Positions 42,266 through 50,184 of a DNA stretch of 64,000 nt are shown in pieces. Origin of the DNA: Actinomadura spongiicola (GTDB taxonomy: Bacteria > Actinomycetota > Actinomycetes > Streptosporangiales > Streptosporangiaceae); NCBI RefSeq assembly GCF_003432485.1, contig NZ_QVNQ01000007.1, positions 186,001-250,000 on the forward strand. Direction: 5' to 3'. Within the stretch, counting starts at the first letter, position 1, and every line of letters starts with the position of its first letter. Below the pieces are notes generated by a model. It had not been told where the DNA came from. It saw only the letters and a list, made by a program, of their open reading frames with translations, and ran no database searches. The translations under genes were made by a program, and so were the position numbers.

Positions 42266-44728
42266 TCAGCCGGGGACGCCGGGAACGGTTCCGCCGGGGT
42301 CTCCGCCGCCTCCACCGGGATCGCCGCCGTCTCCGCCGTCTCCGCCGCCGGGGTCGCCTCCACCTCCGTCACCTCCGCCGGGGTCGGGCGGCAGGATGGT
42401 CGGCAGGTCCGTCGGCGGCGTCGGGAAGTCCGGCTCGTCGGGGCCGGACGGCGACGGTTCGGACGGCTCGTCGGTGTCCGGGGACTCCTGCTCGTCGGGT
42501 TCGAGACCGTCCGTGGGCTCGCCCCAGCCGCCGCCCGGCCGCGTCGACGGTGACCCGAACGACTCCCGCTCGTACCCCTTGATGTTCACGGCGTCGCTCA
42601 TGTACGTCCGCCAGATCTGCGCGGGGAGCTGACCGCCGTACGCGCCGTAGCCGGGGATGTTCAGCGGCTTGCCGTCGCTGCGGAACATCGCGACCGACGT
42701 CGCCATCTGCGGGATGAAGCCGTTGAACCAGATCGCGCGGCCCTCGTCGGTCGTGCCGGTCTTGCCCGCGACGTCCCGGCCGTCCGGCAGTTGCGCGCCG
42801 GTTCCCGTCCCGGCGCGGACGACCTGCTGCATCGCGTACGTCGCGTCGCGTGCGTTCTGCTCGTCGAGGGCCCGTTCGCCCTCCTCGGCGAAGGTGCGCT
42901 TGTGGTTCTCGTCGTCGGTGACGGCCTTCACCACGAACGGTTGCCGGTAGACGCCCTCGGACGCGAACGTCGCGTACACGCCCGCCTGCTGGACGGGGTG
43001 CAGCGACACGATGCCGAGCGGGAGCGAGGCGGCGGCGCGCTGCTCGGGTTTCATCTGCGACCGCGGGATGCCCATCTTCTCGGCCATCTTGACGATCTTC
43101 TCGTTGCCGATGTCCTGGCCGAGGTTCACGTACGCGGTGTTGACGGAACGCTGGGTGGCGGTGACGAGGTTCACCATCCCGAAGCTCTCACCGGCGTTGT
43201 TCTTCAGCGGCTTGCCGTTGAAGTACTGCGGGGAGCTGCCGTCGTAGACGGAGTTGAGGGTCTTGCCGTCCTCCAGCGCGGCGGCCAGCGCGATCGGCTT
43301 GAACCCGGACCCGGCCTGCGCCCAGTCGCCGAAGGAGCTGCTCAGCGCCTCCTCCAGATAGCCGCGGCCGCCGTAGAACGCCAGGACCTGCCCGGTGGAC
43401 GGGTCGACCGACACGGCGCCCGTCCGGATCTTCTCGCTCATCCCGTCGGGGGCGTTCTGGTTCACCGAGCGGCGCAGCGCGTCCATCAACCGCTTGTCGA
43501 ACGTCGTGGTGATCTTCAGACCGCTGCGGTTCAGTTCGTCCTCGCTGTAGCCACGGCGCTCGATGAGCTCCTTCTTGGCCACGTTGACCATGTAGCCCTT
43601 CTGGCCCTTGAGGATGTCGGTGATGTGCTGTTTGCGAGGCGCCGGGAACGTCATCGACGCCGCCTCGGCGGACGTCAGGGACCCGTCCCTGACCATGTTG
43701 TTCAGCACGGAGCGCCAGCGCTGCTCGGCGGAGGGGCGCTGCGCGCCGGTGGGGTCGGAGAACTTGCTGGGCTGCTGGATCGCGGCGGCGAGGTAGGCGC
43801 CCTCCGCGGGGGTCAGCTTCGAGACGTCCTTGCCGTAGTAGGCCTTGGCGGCGGCCTGCACCCCGTAGGCGTCGCGGCCGAAGTAGATGGTGTTGAGGTA
43901 CTGCTCCAGGATCCAGTCCTTGGACTTCTCCCGCCCGACCTTCAACGACACCATGATCTCTTTGAGCTTGCGGGTGACCGACACCTCCTTGCCGATGCCG
44001 CCGTAGTAGTTACGGACCATCTGCTGCGTGATCGTCGACCCGCCCTGGAGTTGGCGTCCCGTCACCGTGGACCAGAAGGCCCGGGTCGTCCCGGCGACCG
44101 ACACCCCGGGGTCGCCGTAGAAGCTGCGGTTCTCCGCCGCGATCACCGCGTCGCGGGTGCTCTCGGGAATCCGGTCGAGCTTGACCGCGTCCCGGTTGAC
44201 GCCCGTCTTGGCGATCTGCGTCTTCCCGTCGGAGTAGTAGAACGTCGGGCCCTGCGCGATCGCCTGCTCCTGCGGCGACGGCACCGGCGTGAGCAGGTAG
44301 GCGATGCCGAACGCGGCGATGAGGAACCCGATGAACCCGAGGAGTAGGAACAGCGCCCGCCGCAGGTACCGCGACCTCCGGCTCCGGGGCTTGCGCGGAC
44401 CCTTGCCGCCGCGCCCGCCGGCACCGCGTGCACCGTCGCGTCCACCGTCGCGGCGGCCGGGCGGTGGCTCTTCTCGCTCGGACCCGACGGCGCGCATGCT
44501 TCGAGTATCGCCCTTCGCGGCTTCGGTGGAACCCTTGTCGTCGTTCCGAGATCTGTCGTCCCCGCGAGCGAATTCCGCGTCTTGCGTGGATTCTTCCGAT
44601 TGTTCCGTCAGCGTGACGGTCGTCCCGCCGTCCCCGCCGCCCGACGGCGCGTCCTCGTCTTTCCGCAGGTCCGCCTCCTGCGGACCGGTGTGATCCGCGC
44701 CGTCCGGATCCTTCCTGCCGTTGCTCAC
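42266..44728 (-). CDS. class A penicillin-binding protein (bifunctional transglycosylase/transpeptidase)
   Basis: 820 residues. Order: acidic disordered cytoplasmic N-terminus (1-120), one membrane helix (YLRRALFLLLGFIGFLIAAFGIAYLL), GT51 glycosyltransferase domain with AAENRSFYGDPGV and GGSTITQQMVRNYYGG, then the transpeptidase with SGFK (SxxK, active-site Ser), RSVNTAY (SxN) and AGKTGTTDEGRA (KTG). The tail is a Gly/Asp/Pro-rich repeat (DPGGGDGGGGDPGGG) facing outside. It polymerises and cross-links peptidoglycan. GTG 44728 is preceded by GGGGGG. Confidence 0.95.
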   Translation of the reverse strand: MSNGRKDPDGADHTGPQEADLRKDEDAPSGGGDGGTTVTLTEQSEESTQDAEFARGDDRSRNDDKGSTEAAKGDTRSMRAVGSEREEPPPGRRDGGRDGARGAGGRGGKGPRKPRSRRSRYLRRALFLLLGFIGFLIAAFGIAYLLTPVPSPQEQAIAQGPTFYYSDGKTQIAKTGVNRDAVKLDRIPESTRDAVIAAENRSFYGDPGVSVAGTTRAFWSTVTGRQLQGGSTITQQMVRNYYGGIGKEVSVTRKLKEIMVSLKVGREKSKDWILEQYLNTIYFGRDAYGVQAAAKAYYGKDVSKLTPAEGAYLAAAIQQPSKFSDPTGAQRPSAEQRWRSVLNNMVRDGSLTSAEAASMTFPAPRKQHITDILKGQKGYMVNVAKKELIERRGYSEDELNRSGLKITTTFDKRLMDALRRSVNQNAPDGMSEKIRTGAVSVDPSTGQVLAFYGGRGYLEEALSSSFGDWAQAGSGFKPIALAAALEDGKTLNSVYDGSSPQYFNGKPLKNNAGESFGMVNLVTATQRSVNTAYVNLGQDIGNEKIVKMAEKMGIPRSQMKPEQRAAASLPLGIVSLHPVQQAGVYATFASEGVYRQPFVVKAVTDDENHKRTFAEEGERALDEQNARDATYAMQQVVRAGTGTGAQLPDGRDVAGKTGTTDEGRAIWFNGFIPQMATSVAMFRSDGKPLNIPGYGAYGGQLPAQIWRTYMSDAVNIKGYERESFGSPSTRPGGGWGEPTDGLEPDEQESPDTDEPSEPSPSGPDEPDFPTPPTDLPTILPPDPGGGDGGGGDPGGGDGGDGGDPGGGGGDPGGTVPGVPG

Positions 44729-44882
44729 AAGCCCCCCGTGATGAATGCGTTACCGACCATACCTGAGGGGGTAGGTGGGACGGGCCGCCCAATGCACAGT
44801 CCCGAGGCTTCCCTTTAGGAGGACGGGCAATACGCCACTCCGGTTGTCGTGACGGACGTCGCACCACGGACTTTTCGAAACG

Positions 44883-44920
44883 CCGAGCGGCGGGAACCCG
44901 TCCGGGTTCCCGCCGCTCGG
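44883..44920 (-). terminator. strong hairpin after the FKBP gene
   Basis: A perfect 17-bp stem (CCGAGCGGCGGGAACCC with its complement) and four-base loop GTCC, 41 bases beyond the FKBP stop and ahead of the penicillin-binding protein gene. Confidence 0.85.
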
Positions 44921-44960
44921 CCGGTCCAGCGAGGGATGGCGCGGCCCTGCCGCGCCCGCC

Positions 44961-46124
44961 TCACTTCTTCTTGATCTTGTCGATGACGTCGATGACGAAC
45001 ACGAGGGTGTCGTCGCCCTTGATGCCCGCCTGGGGGTTGCCCTTCTCGCCGTAGCCCTCCTTGGGCGGCAGGATCAGCAGCAGCCTGCTCCCGATCTTCG
45101 CGCCGGTGAGGCCCTTGTCGAAGCCGGGGACGGTCGCGCCGGTGCCGACCGCGAACTTGGACGGCGCCTCGCCCGCCCAGCTGGAGTCGAACTCCTTGCC
45201 GGTCTTCCAGATCTTGCCCTGGTAGTGGACGACCGCCTCGTCGCCCTTGGCGAGCGCCGGGCCGGTGCCCTCGACGAGGGTCTTGACCTGGAGCTTGTCC
45301 GGCGCGTCCTCGTCCTTCGGGATCGTGACCTTGGGGGCCTTCCCGGCGCCCTGGTCCTCGACCTTCGGCAGCTTCTTGTCGTTGAGGGGCTTCTTGGCGC
45401 CCTGCGGGGACGTGTTCTTGGGGACGACGGCCTGGATGTCCACGACGAACACGACCCAGTCGGTCTGGGCGAGGCCGAGCTGTTCGGCCTCCTTGCCGAA
45501 GCCCTCCTTCGGCGGGATCTGCAACACGACCCGGCTGCCGCTGGTCTGGCCGACCATGCCCTGGTCGAAGCCCTTGATGCCGCTCTTGCCGACGACGAGC
45601 GGCCGCGTCGGCTGCCCCTGTGCCTCCTGCTGGTAGGACGAGCCGATCTGCTTGTTCTTGCTCTTCTTCGAGCGGTCCTCGACGTCCTTGTCCTTCGACC
45701 ACTGGTAGAAGGTGTACTGGGCGAACAGCGTGTCACCGTTCGCGATCTTCTGGCCGGTGCCCCTGATCGGGACCGTCACCTTGCGTCCACCCGCGGGAGC
45801 GAGATCGGTGGGGATCTTGACCTTGGGCTCGGACCCGAACTTCCCGGTCACCTCGATCTTGGGACCGGGCCGGTTCGCCCACCACACGATCACGCCCGCG
45901 ATCGCCACCGCGACGGCCACCGCGCCCGCGATCATCATCATCCGCCGTTGGCGGGCCTTCTTCGCGGTCAGCGCGGACGGCGTGGACCGCCGATTCAGGC
46001 CGCTGCCGCGCCCGGCGCTGATGCCGTGCGGGGTGAACTCGGGGCTGCGAATGTTCTTGGCGTTCGGGATCTTGGCTTTCGCTTTGATCGCCGGTTTGCC
46101 CCCGGGCTTGTCATCCTCGGACAT
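44961..46124 (-). CDS. membrane-anchored protein with two FKBP-type peptidyl-prolyl isomerase domains
   Basis: 387 residues. Basic cytoplasmic N-terminus, one membrane helix (MMMIAGAVAVAVAIAGVIVWWA near 61-82) and two FKBP domains outside: the first about 115-225 (GIKGFDQGMVGQTSGSRVVLQIPP), the second about 265-385 (TVPGFDKGLTGAKIGSRLLLILPP). Both keep the IPP/LPP-K-G-YG/FG strand. The first domain carries a Ser/Lys-rich insert. The enzyme would help fold exported proteins by proline isomerisation. ATG 46124 has GAGGAAA upstream. Confidence 0.92.
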   Translation of the reverse strand: MSEDDKPGGKPAIKAKAKIPNAKNIRSPEFTPHGISAGRGSGLNRRSTPSALTAKKARQRRMMMIAGAVAVAVAIAGVIVWWANRPGPKIEVTGKFGSEPKVKIPTDLAPAGGRKVTVPIRGTGQKIANGDTLFAQYTFYQWSKDKDVEDRSKKSKNKQIGSSYQQEAQGQPTRPLVVGKSGIKGFDQGMVGQTSGSRVVLQIPPKEGFGKEAEQLGLAQTDWVVFVVDIQAVVPKNTSPQGAKKPLNDKKLPKVEDQGAGKAPKVTIPKDEDAPDKLQVKTLVEGTGPALAKGDEAVVHYQGKIWKTGKEFDSSWAGEAPSKFAVGTGATVPGFDKGLTGAKIGSRLLLILPPKEGYGEKGNPQAGIKGDDTLVFVIDVIDKIKKK

Positions 46125-46216
46125 GTTTCCTCACTCGCTCCGGGTTCGACGACATCACGAACGGGACCACCCTTCCAGGGCGGGTCTAAGCGCAGCGTGA
46201 AAACCACGCAAAAACG

Positions 46217-46304
46217 GCCGACCCGCAATCTATCGGTCACGCGGCCGTGCGTGGCGCCGTGTGACCGGGACGGAGCCGACCCGCAATCTACCGGTCACCC
46301 GGCC
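46217..46304. repeat. pair of 30-bp direct repeats upstream of exonuclease III gene
   Basis: Two 30-base copies beginning GCCGACCCGCAATCTA at 46217 and 46275, differing at two positions. They lie 58 bases apart in the divergent region between the FKBP and exonuclease genes and look like paired protein-binding sites or a recent duplication. Confidence 0.7.
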
Positions 46305-46404
46305 CTGCGAGGGCCGTGCGCCGGACGGCGGGGGGCCGCCAGGATACCGCCGTCCGGGGCCGCGATCACGTCCTCTCGTCAGCCCGTGGTGGCAGGCTTG
46401 GAGG

Positions 46405-47232
46405 ATGCGCCTCGCGACCTGGAACGTCAATTCCGTCAAGGCCCGGCTACCGCGCCTTCTCACCTGGCTGGACGAGCACGAGCCCGATGTCGTCTGCCTC
46501 CAGGAGACCAAGTGCCGGGCGGACCAGTTCCCGGCCGCCGAGGTCGAGGAACTCGGCTACACCACCGCCGTGCGCGGTGACGGCCGGTGGAACGGCGTGG
46601 CGATCCTGTCCAGGGTCGGCGTCGAGGACGTCTCCACCGGCTTCCCTGGCGAGCCCGTCTACGAGGGCGCCGCCGAGGAGCCCCAACTCGAACTGACCGA
46701 GCCCGTCGTGCTGACCCCGGAGGCCCGCGCGATCGGCGCCACGTGCGGCGGTGTCCGGGTGTGGTCGCTGTACGCGCCGAACGGCCGCACGCCCGACTCA
46801 GCCCACTACGTCTACAAGCTCGAATGGTTCGCGGCGCTCCGCGAGGCCCTCGCGACCGAGCTGGCCTCCGGCGCGCCGCTGGTGGCGTGCGGCGACTACA
46901 ACGTCGCCCCCACCGACGACGACGTCTGGGACCCGGCCGTGTTCGCCCACTCGACCCACGTCACCCCGCCCGAACGCCAGGCGCTCGCCGACCTACGGGC
47001 GGTAGGCCTCCACGACGTGGTGCCGACCCCCATGAAGGGCCCTCACCCCTTTACCTACTGGGACTACCGCGCCGGCGCGTTCCACAAGAACATGGGCATG
47101 CGCATCGACCTGTTCTACGCGAGCGAGGACGTCGCCGGTCGCGTCCGGTCCGCGTACGTCGACCGGGAGGCACGCAAGGGCAAGGGCCCGTCCGACCACG
47201 CCCCCGTCGTCGTCGACCTCGACCCCGCTTAG
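46405..47232 (+). CDS. xthA: exodeoxyribonuclease III
   Basis: 275 residues, endonuclease/exonuclease/phosphatase fold. Motifs: RLATWNVNSVKARL, CLQETKC (metal-binding Glu), SLYAPNGR, CGDYNVAPTDDDVW (Asp/Asn catalytic pair) and KGPSDHAPV (general-base Asp-His). It removes abasic sites and 3' blocks in base-excision repair. ATG 46405 has GGAG four bases upstream. Confidence 0.95.
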   Translation: MRLATWNVNSVKARLPRLLTWLDEHEPDVVCLQETKCRADQFPAAEVEELGYTTAVRGDGRWNGVAILSRVGVEDVSTGFPGEPVYEGAAEEPQLELTEPVVLTPEARAIGATCGGVRVWSLYAPNGRTPDSAHYVYKLEWFAALREALATELASGAPLVACGDYNVAPTDDDVWDPAVFAHSTHVTPPERQALADLRAVGLHDVVPTPMKGPHPFTYWDYRAGAFHKNMGMRIDLFYASEDVAGRVRSAYVDREARKGKGPSDHAPVVVDLDPA

Positions 47233-47262
47233 ACTCCGTGCCCGCTCAGACCCGGCGCTCGC

Positions 47263-48036
47263 CTAGCGGAGCTCCGCGGTGAGCAGGATGAAGATCGCCG
47301 TGGGGAAGCCCTGGCGCCACCACGGGTCGTCGCGGAGCTGCTCCTCGGTGGGGTGCGGTTCGCGGAGGTCCGCGATGACGAAACCCGCGTCTCGGAGCGT
47401 TCCAGCGTAGAACTCCAGCGGCCGAAGCCAAGAAGTGATCATGGACGGGGACTCCAGCCCGTCCACAAGGAATCGCTGGTCGATCCCGCGCGCCCCGAAG
47501 TACTGCGTCGCCGGGACGCTGTCCCGCGCGCCCCGCTCGGAGTGGTGCACATAGAAGCAGGGATGCAAGGTCAGCAGGATCAGTCGCCCGCCGCTCTTCA
47601 GCACCCGGGCGAACTCGCGGAGCGCGTGCGTCGGGTCCGGCAGGTGGCTGAACAGATGGTTGCAAACGATCAGGTCGTAGACGTCGTCCTCGAACGGCAG
47701 ATCATCGACGCTGGCGCAGACGAACCGCGCCGCCCCGGGCGGGGACGGGTACGCGTTCGCGGCGTCGATCAAGCTCTGGCAGGCGTCGACGCCATCGACG
47801 TCGGCGCCGTCACCGGCGAGTCGCCGGGACAGGTAGCCCTCGCCGCAGCCCGCGTCGAGGACGCGCAGGCCCGCGCAGGGGCCGATGGCGTCGAGGACGG
47901 CGGCGTCGGTCAGTTCGGTCCGGTACCGGTCGCGGCCCTCCCTGATGACCTTGACCCAGTAGTCCGCGTTGGCCTCCCATCTCTCCAGCGTCCGACTCGC
48001 GATGACCTCCGCAGTGTCCTCCACCCGGCTCCCCAT
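47263..48036 (-). CDS. class I SAM-dependent methyltransferase
   Basis: 257 residues. Motif I LRVLDAGCGEGYLSRRL, then DGVDACQSLIDAA (acidic strand 2), FVCASVDDLPFEDDVYDLIVCNHLFSHLPD and LKSGGRLILLTLHPCFY: a Methyltransf_11 small-molecule methylase. Substrate unknown. ATG 48036 has GGAGA upstream. It starts 14 bases after the stop of the HTH-containing gene, so the two form an operon. Confidence 0.9.
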   Translation of the reverse strand: MGSRVEDTAEVIASRTLERWEANADYWVKVIREGRDRYRTELTDAAVLDAIGPCAGLRVLDAGCGEGYLSRRLAGDGADVDGVDACQSLIDAANAYPSPPGAARFVCASVDDLPFEDDVYDLIVCNHLFSHLPDPTHALREFARVLKSGGRLILLTLHPCFYVHHSERGARDSVPATQYFGARGIDQRFLVDGLESPSMITSWLRPLEFYAGTLRDAGFVIADLREPHPTEEQLRDDPWWRQGFPTAIFILLTAELR

Positions 48037-48050
48037 TCTCCAAAGCCGGT

Positions 48051-49097
48051 TCAGACGATGCTCTTGAGTCGCCGAACCAGCGTGTTGCAGGTCTGTCTGA
48101 TCCGTCTGTCCTGGCAGTCGATCCCGCGTAGCTCCAACGCCTGGATCAGCTCGGCGAGCTTGCCGCCGAACGCGAGGTCGCGGTTCAGCGCGAGCGGAAT
48201 GTACGTCGACACCAGGTAGTAGAAGTAGGCGTCGTTGTACACGGCTATCTCGCGTAACACCTCGGTGGCCGTGTTGCGCAGCGACAGACGGCTCGGCAGG
48301 GTGAAATCGCTGCTGAGGCGGCCGTCCCGTGTGTAGGTCGGGAAGGCCCACTCCTCCAGCGCCCGGTACACCGGCGTCGCGTTCAACTCGCGGTGGTACT
48401 TCTCCGCCAGCTCGATGTCGTTGGAGCTGATCAGGGAGCCCATGATGACACCGCGGGTCGTGAACGCGGTCTGCCGTGCCGGGCCCTCCGTGCCGAGATC
48501 GGCCTCGATTCCGTCGCTGACCTTGCTGACCTGGTGCGAGATGACGTTGACGGCCAGGATCGAATGAAACGAATACGTCTTGCGGTTCAGCCGCGGCGCC
48601 AGATCGATGGACGACTCGCGAAGGATTTGCGGGTCGCGCAGAATTCCCCGGCCCGGCTCGTCCGAATAGACCAGTTCCAGGGCGCGGTCCTGTTCGCGTC
48701 CCCAGAAACGGGCGATGAAGGACGACGTCTTCTGCGTCGGCTCACCGCGGACGATGCACAGGGCCGCCTCAAGGGCGTTCAGCAGGTGCGGCTGCGGCAC
48801 CGGCGAGTTCTCCAGGGCCTCCAGGTCGACGAGGAGCCCTTCGGCGCGCAGGTGGCCGAGGAGCACGTCGCGGCGTTTTCGGACGGAGTGCGCCTGCGAG
48901 TACTCGGCGATGCCGGGGATGGACGACATCAGGCTCTGGAGTGATCGTCCGCTGACCCGGTCGAGCCATTCGACGTTGTCCCAGAGCCGGAACACGGTGC
49001 TTTCGTCGAGGCCGGAGAAGGCCGCGACGTCGGACATGTTGAGGCCCATGTCCTTGGTGATCTCGGAGAGGGACTTCGGCTCGCCGTCCGGGGTCAT
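48051..49097 (-). CDS. helix-turn-helix protein with large C-terminal domain, family unknown
   Basis: 348 residues. The first 50 residues look like a DNA-binding domain (SLSEITKDMGLNMSDVAAFSGLDESTVFRLWD). The rest is helical, without motifs that I know (VRKRRDVLLGHLRAEGLLVD, ALEAALCIVRGEPTQKTSSF, LNRKTYSFHSILAVNVISHQ, YNDAYFYYLVSTYIPLAL). ATG 49097 is chosen where the DNA-binding part begins, behind AGGGCGAG; the frame continues upstream. The methyltransferase gene follows 14 bases later. Possibly a regulator plus modifier pair, but I do not assign a function. Confidence 0.75.
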   Translation of the reverse strand: MTPDGEPKSLSEITKDMGLNMSDVAAFSGLDESTVFRLWDNVEWLDRVSGRSLQSLMSSIPGIAEYSQAHSVRKRRDVLLGHLRAEGLLVDLEALENSPVPQPHLLNALEAALCIVRGEPTQKTSSFIARFWGREQDRALELVYSDEPGRGILRDPQILRESSIDLAPRLNRKTYSFHSILAVNVISHQVSKVSDGIEADLGTEGPARQTAFTTRGVIMGSLISSNDIELAEKYHRELNATPVYRALEEWAFPTYTRDGRLSSDFTLPSRLSLRNTATEVLREIAVYNDAYFYYLVSTYIPLALNRDLAFGGKLAELIQALELRGIDCQDRRIRQTCNTLVRRLKSIV

Positions 49098-49273
49098 CGC
49101 TCGCCCTAGATGTGGCACGTGTTGGCGCCTCGATCGTAGCGAAGCGCCGCGCCCTTGGCGCGAGCCGACGGAGGATATTTCCGTCGTTCTTTCGTCGATG
49201 ACGGCGATCATCGCGAGCCGTCACACCCTTCCGGTCCCGTGGCGGAGCGGAAGGCGCGCGGGACACCTCTCCC

Positions 49274-49444
49274 TCATCGAGAGGCTCCCGCCGCCGCGCC
49301 GTCCAGGAAGCCCCTGTACACCTGGACGAACCGGGCGACGCCGGGGGCCGACGCGTCGAGCGTTCCGCGGGCGCCCGCCTCGCCCTCCCGCGGCTCGTCG
49401 AGCTCCGCCCGGAGGGCGAGGCTCGGCGTCGGCCCCTGCGTCAC
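49274..49444 (-). CDS. small protein coupled to the anti-sigma-like kinase gene
   Basis: 56 residues. The GTG start overlaps the stop of the upstream gene (GTGA). Third codon positions are almost all G or C, as in real genes of this genome, which argues against chance. Sequence features: LRAELDEPREGEAGARG and VARFVQVYRGFLDG. No family recognised. Could also be a non-coding tail of the operon. Confidence 0.45.
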   Translation of the reverse strand: MTQGPTPSLALRAELDEPREGEAGARGTLDASAPGVARFVQVYRGFLDGAAAGASR

Positions 49445-50004
49445 GGCAGTCGCCACCCTTCCCGGACACCCACACCGAACCAGAACGTGGCTCCGTTCTT
49501 GGTCCTGTGGGTGCCGAAATCGGTGGCGAGCGCCTTCATCAGCTGGAGCCCCCGCCCGTGTACTGGCAGTGGCTCCTGCACGCCGCGCGGACGTCCGAGC
49601 GCGGCGCCCCCGTCGGCGACCTCGACGCGGACGTACCGGTCGATGTGCATGACAGAAAGCGTGATGGTGCCGTCCTGACGCGGTCGCGCGTGCAGGACCG
49701 AGTTGGTCATGGCCTCACTGGTGAGCAGTTCGAGGTCGCGGAGCTCGGACCGGTCGGCGCCGAAGTGCTGCCCGACGAGTTCCCTGACGTAGGTTCTCGC
49801 GAGCCGTACCGCGGCGGGGGTCGCGGCGAGATCGAGTTCACCGATGAGGCGCCCGGACGACTTGCCGTTGTTCCAGGCGGACGGAATTCCGAGTTCCAGC
49901 GAGGGAGCGGGGGCCGGTACGAGCACGGGAGTCCCGGACCACGCGTCTGATGAGTTCATGGCGGTGTTGGCTTCACGTCTCCGTGTCGGGCTGTATGCGA
50001 ACAT
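49441..50004 (-). CDS. anti-sigma-like ATP-binding protein (RsbW/HATPase type)
   Basis: 187 residues. GHKL ATPase pattern: LRDLELLTSEAMTNSVLHA (N box), VRVEVADGG (G1 box) and GRGLQLMKALATDFG (G2 box). Actinomycetes have many such kinases of the RsbW/SpoIIAB type that act on anti-anti-sigma proteins. No partner is adjacent. Start chosen at ATG 50004; ATG 49959 is equally possible because neither has a good ribosome binding site. The N-terminal 60 residues are not conserved-looking. Confidence 0.85.
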   Translation of the reverse strand: MFAYSPTRRREANTAMNSSDAWSGTPVLVPAPAPSLELGIPSAWNNGKSSGRLIGELDLAATPAAVRLARTYVRELVGQHFGADRSELRDLELLTSEAMTNSVLHARPRQDGTITLSVMHIDRYVRVEVADGGAALGRPRGVQEPLPVHGRGLQLMKALATDFGTHRTKNGATFWFGVGVREGWRLP

Positions 50005-50184
50005 GTGTTCTTCGGCCTGGTCGAAGTGTGGACGTGTAAGTGAGACAACACACACTCTGACGTACTGCGCTCTGCACAGTCACCAACGCTTGCACGCATG
50101 CAAGAGCCCTATCACACGCTGCGAACTCTCACCGTCCGCTTACAATCTAGTCACTCTCCGCAATTCCGTGGGATGTGACGTGTG

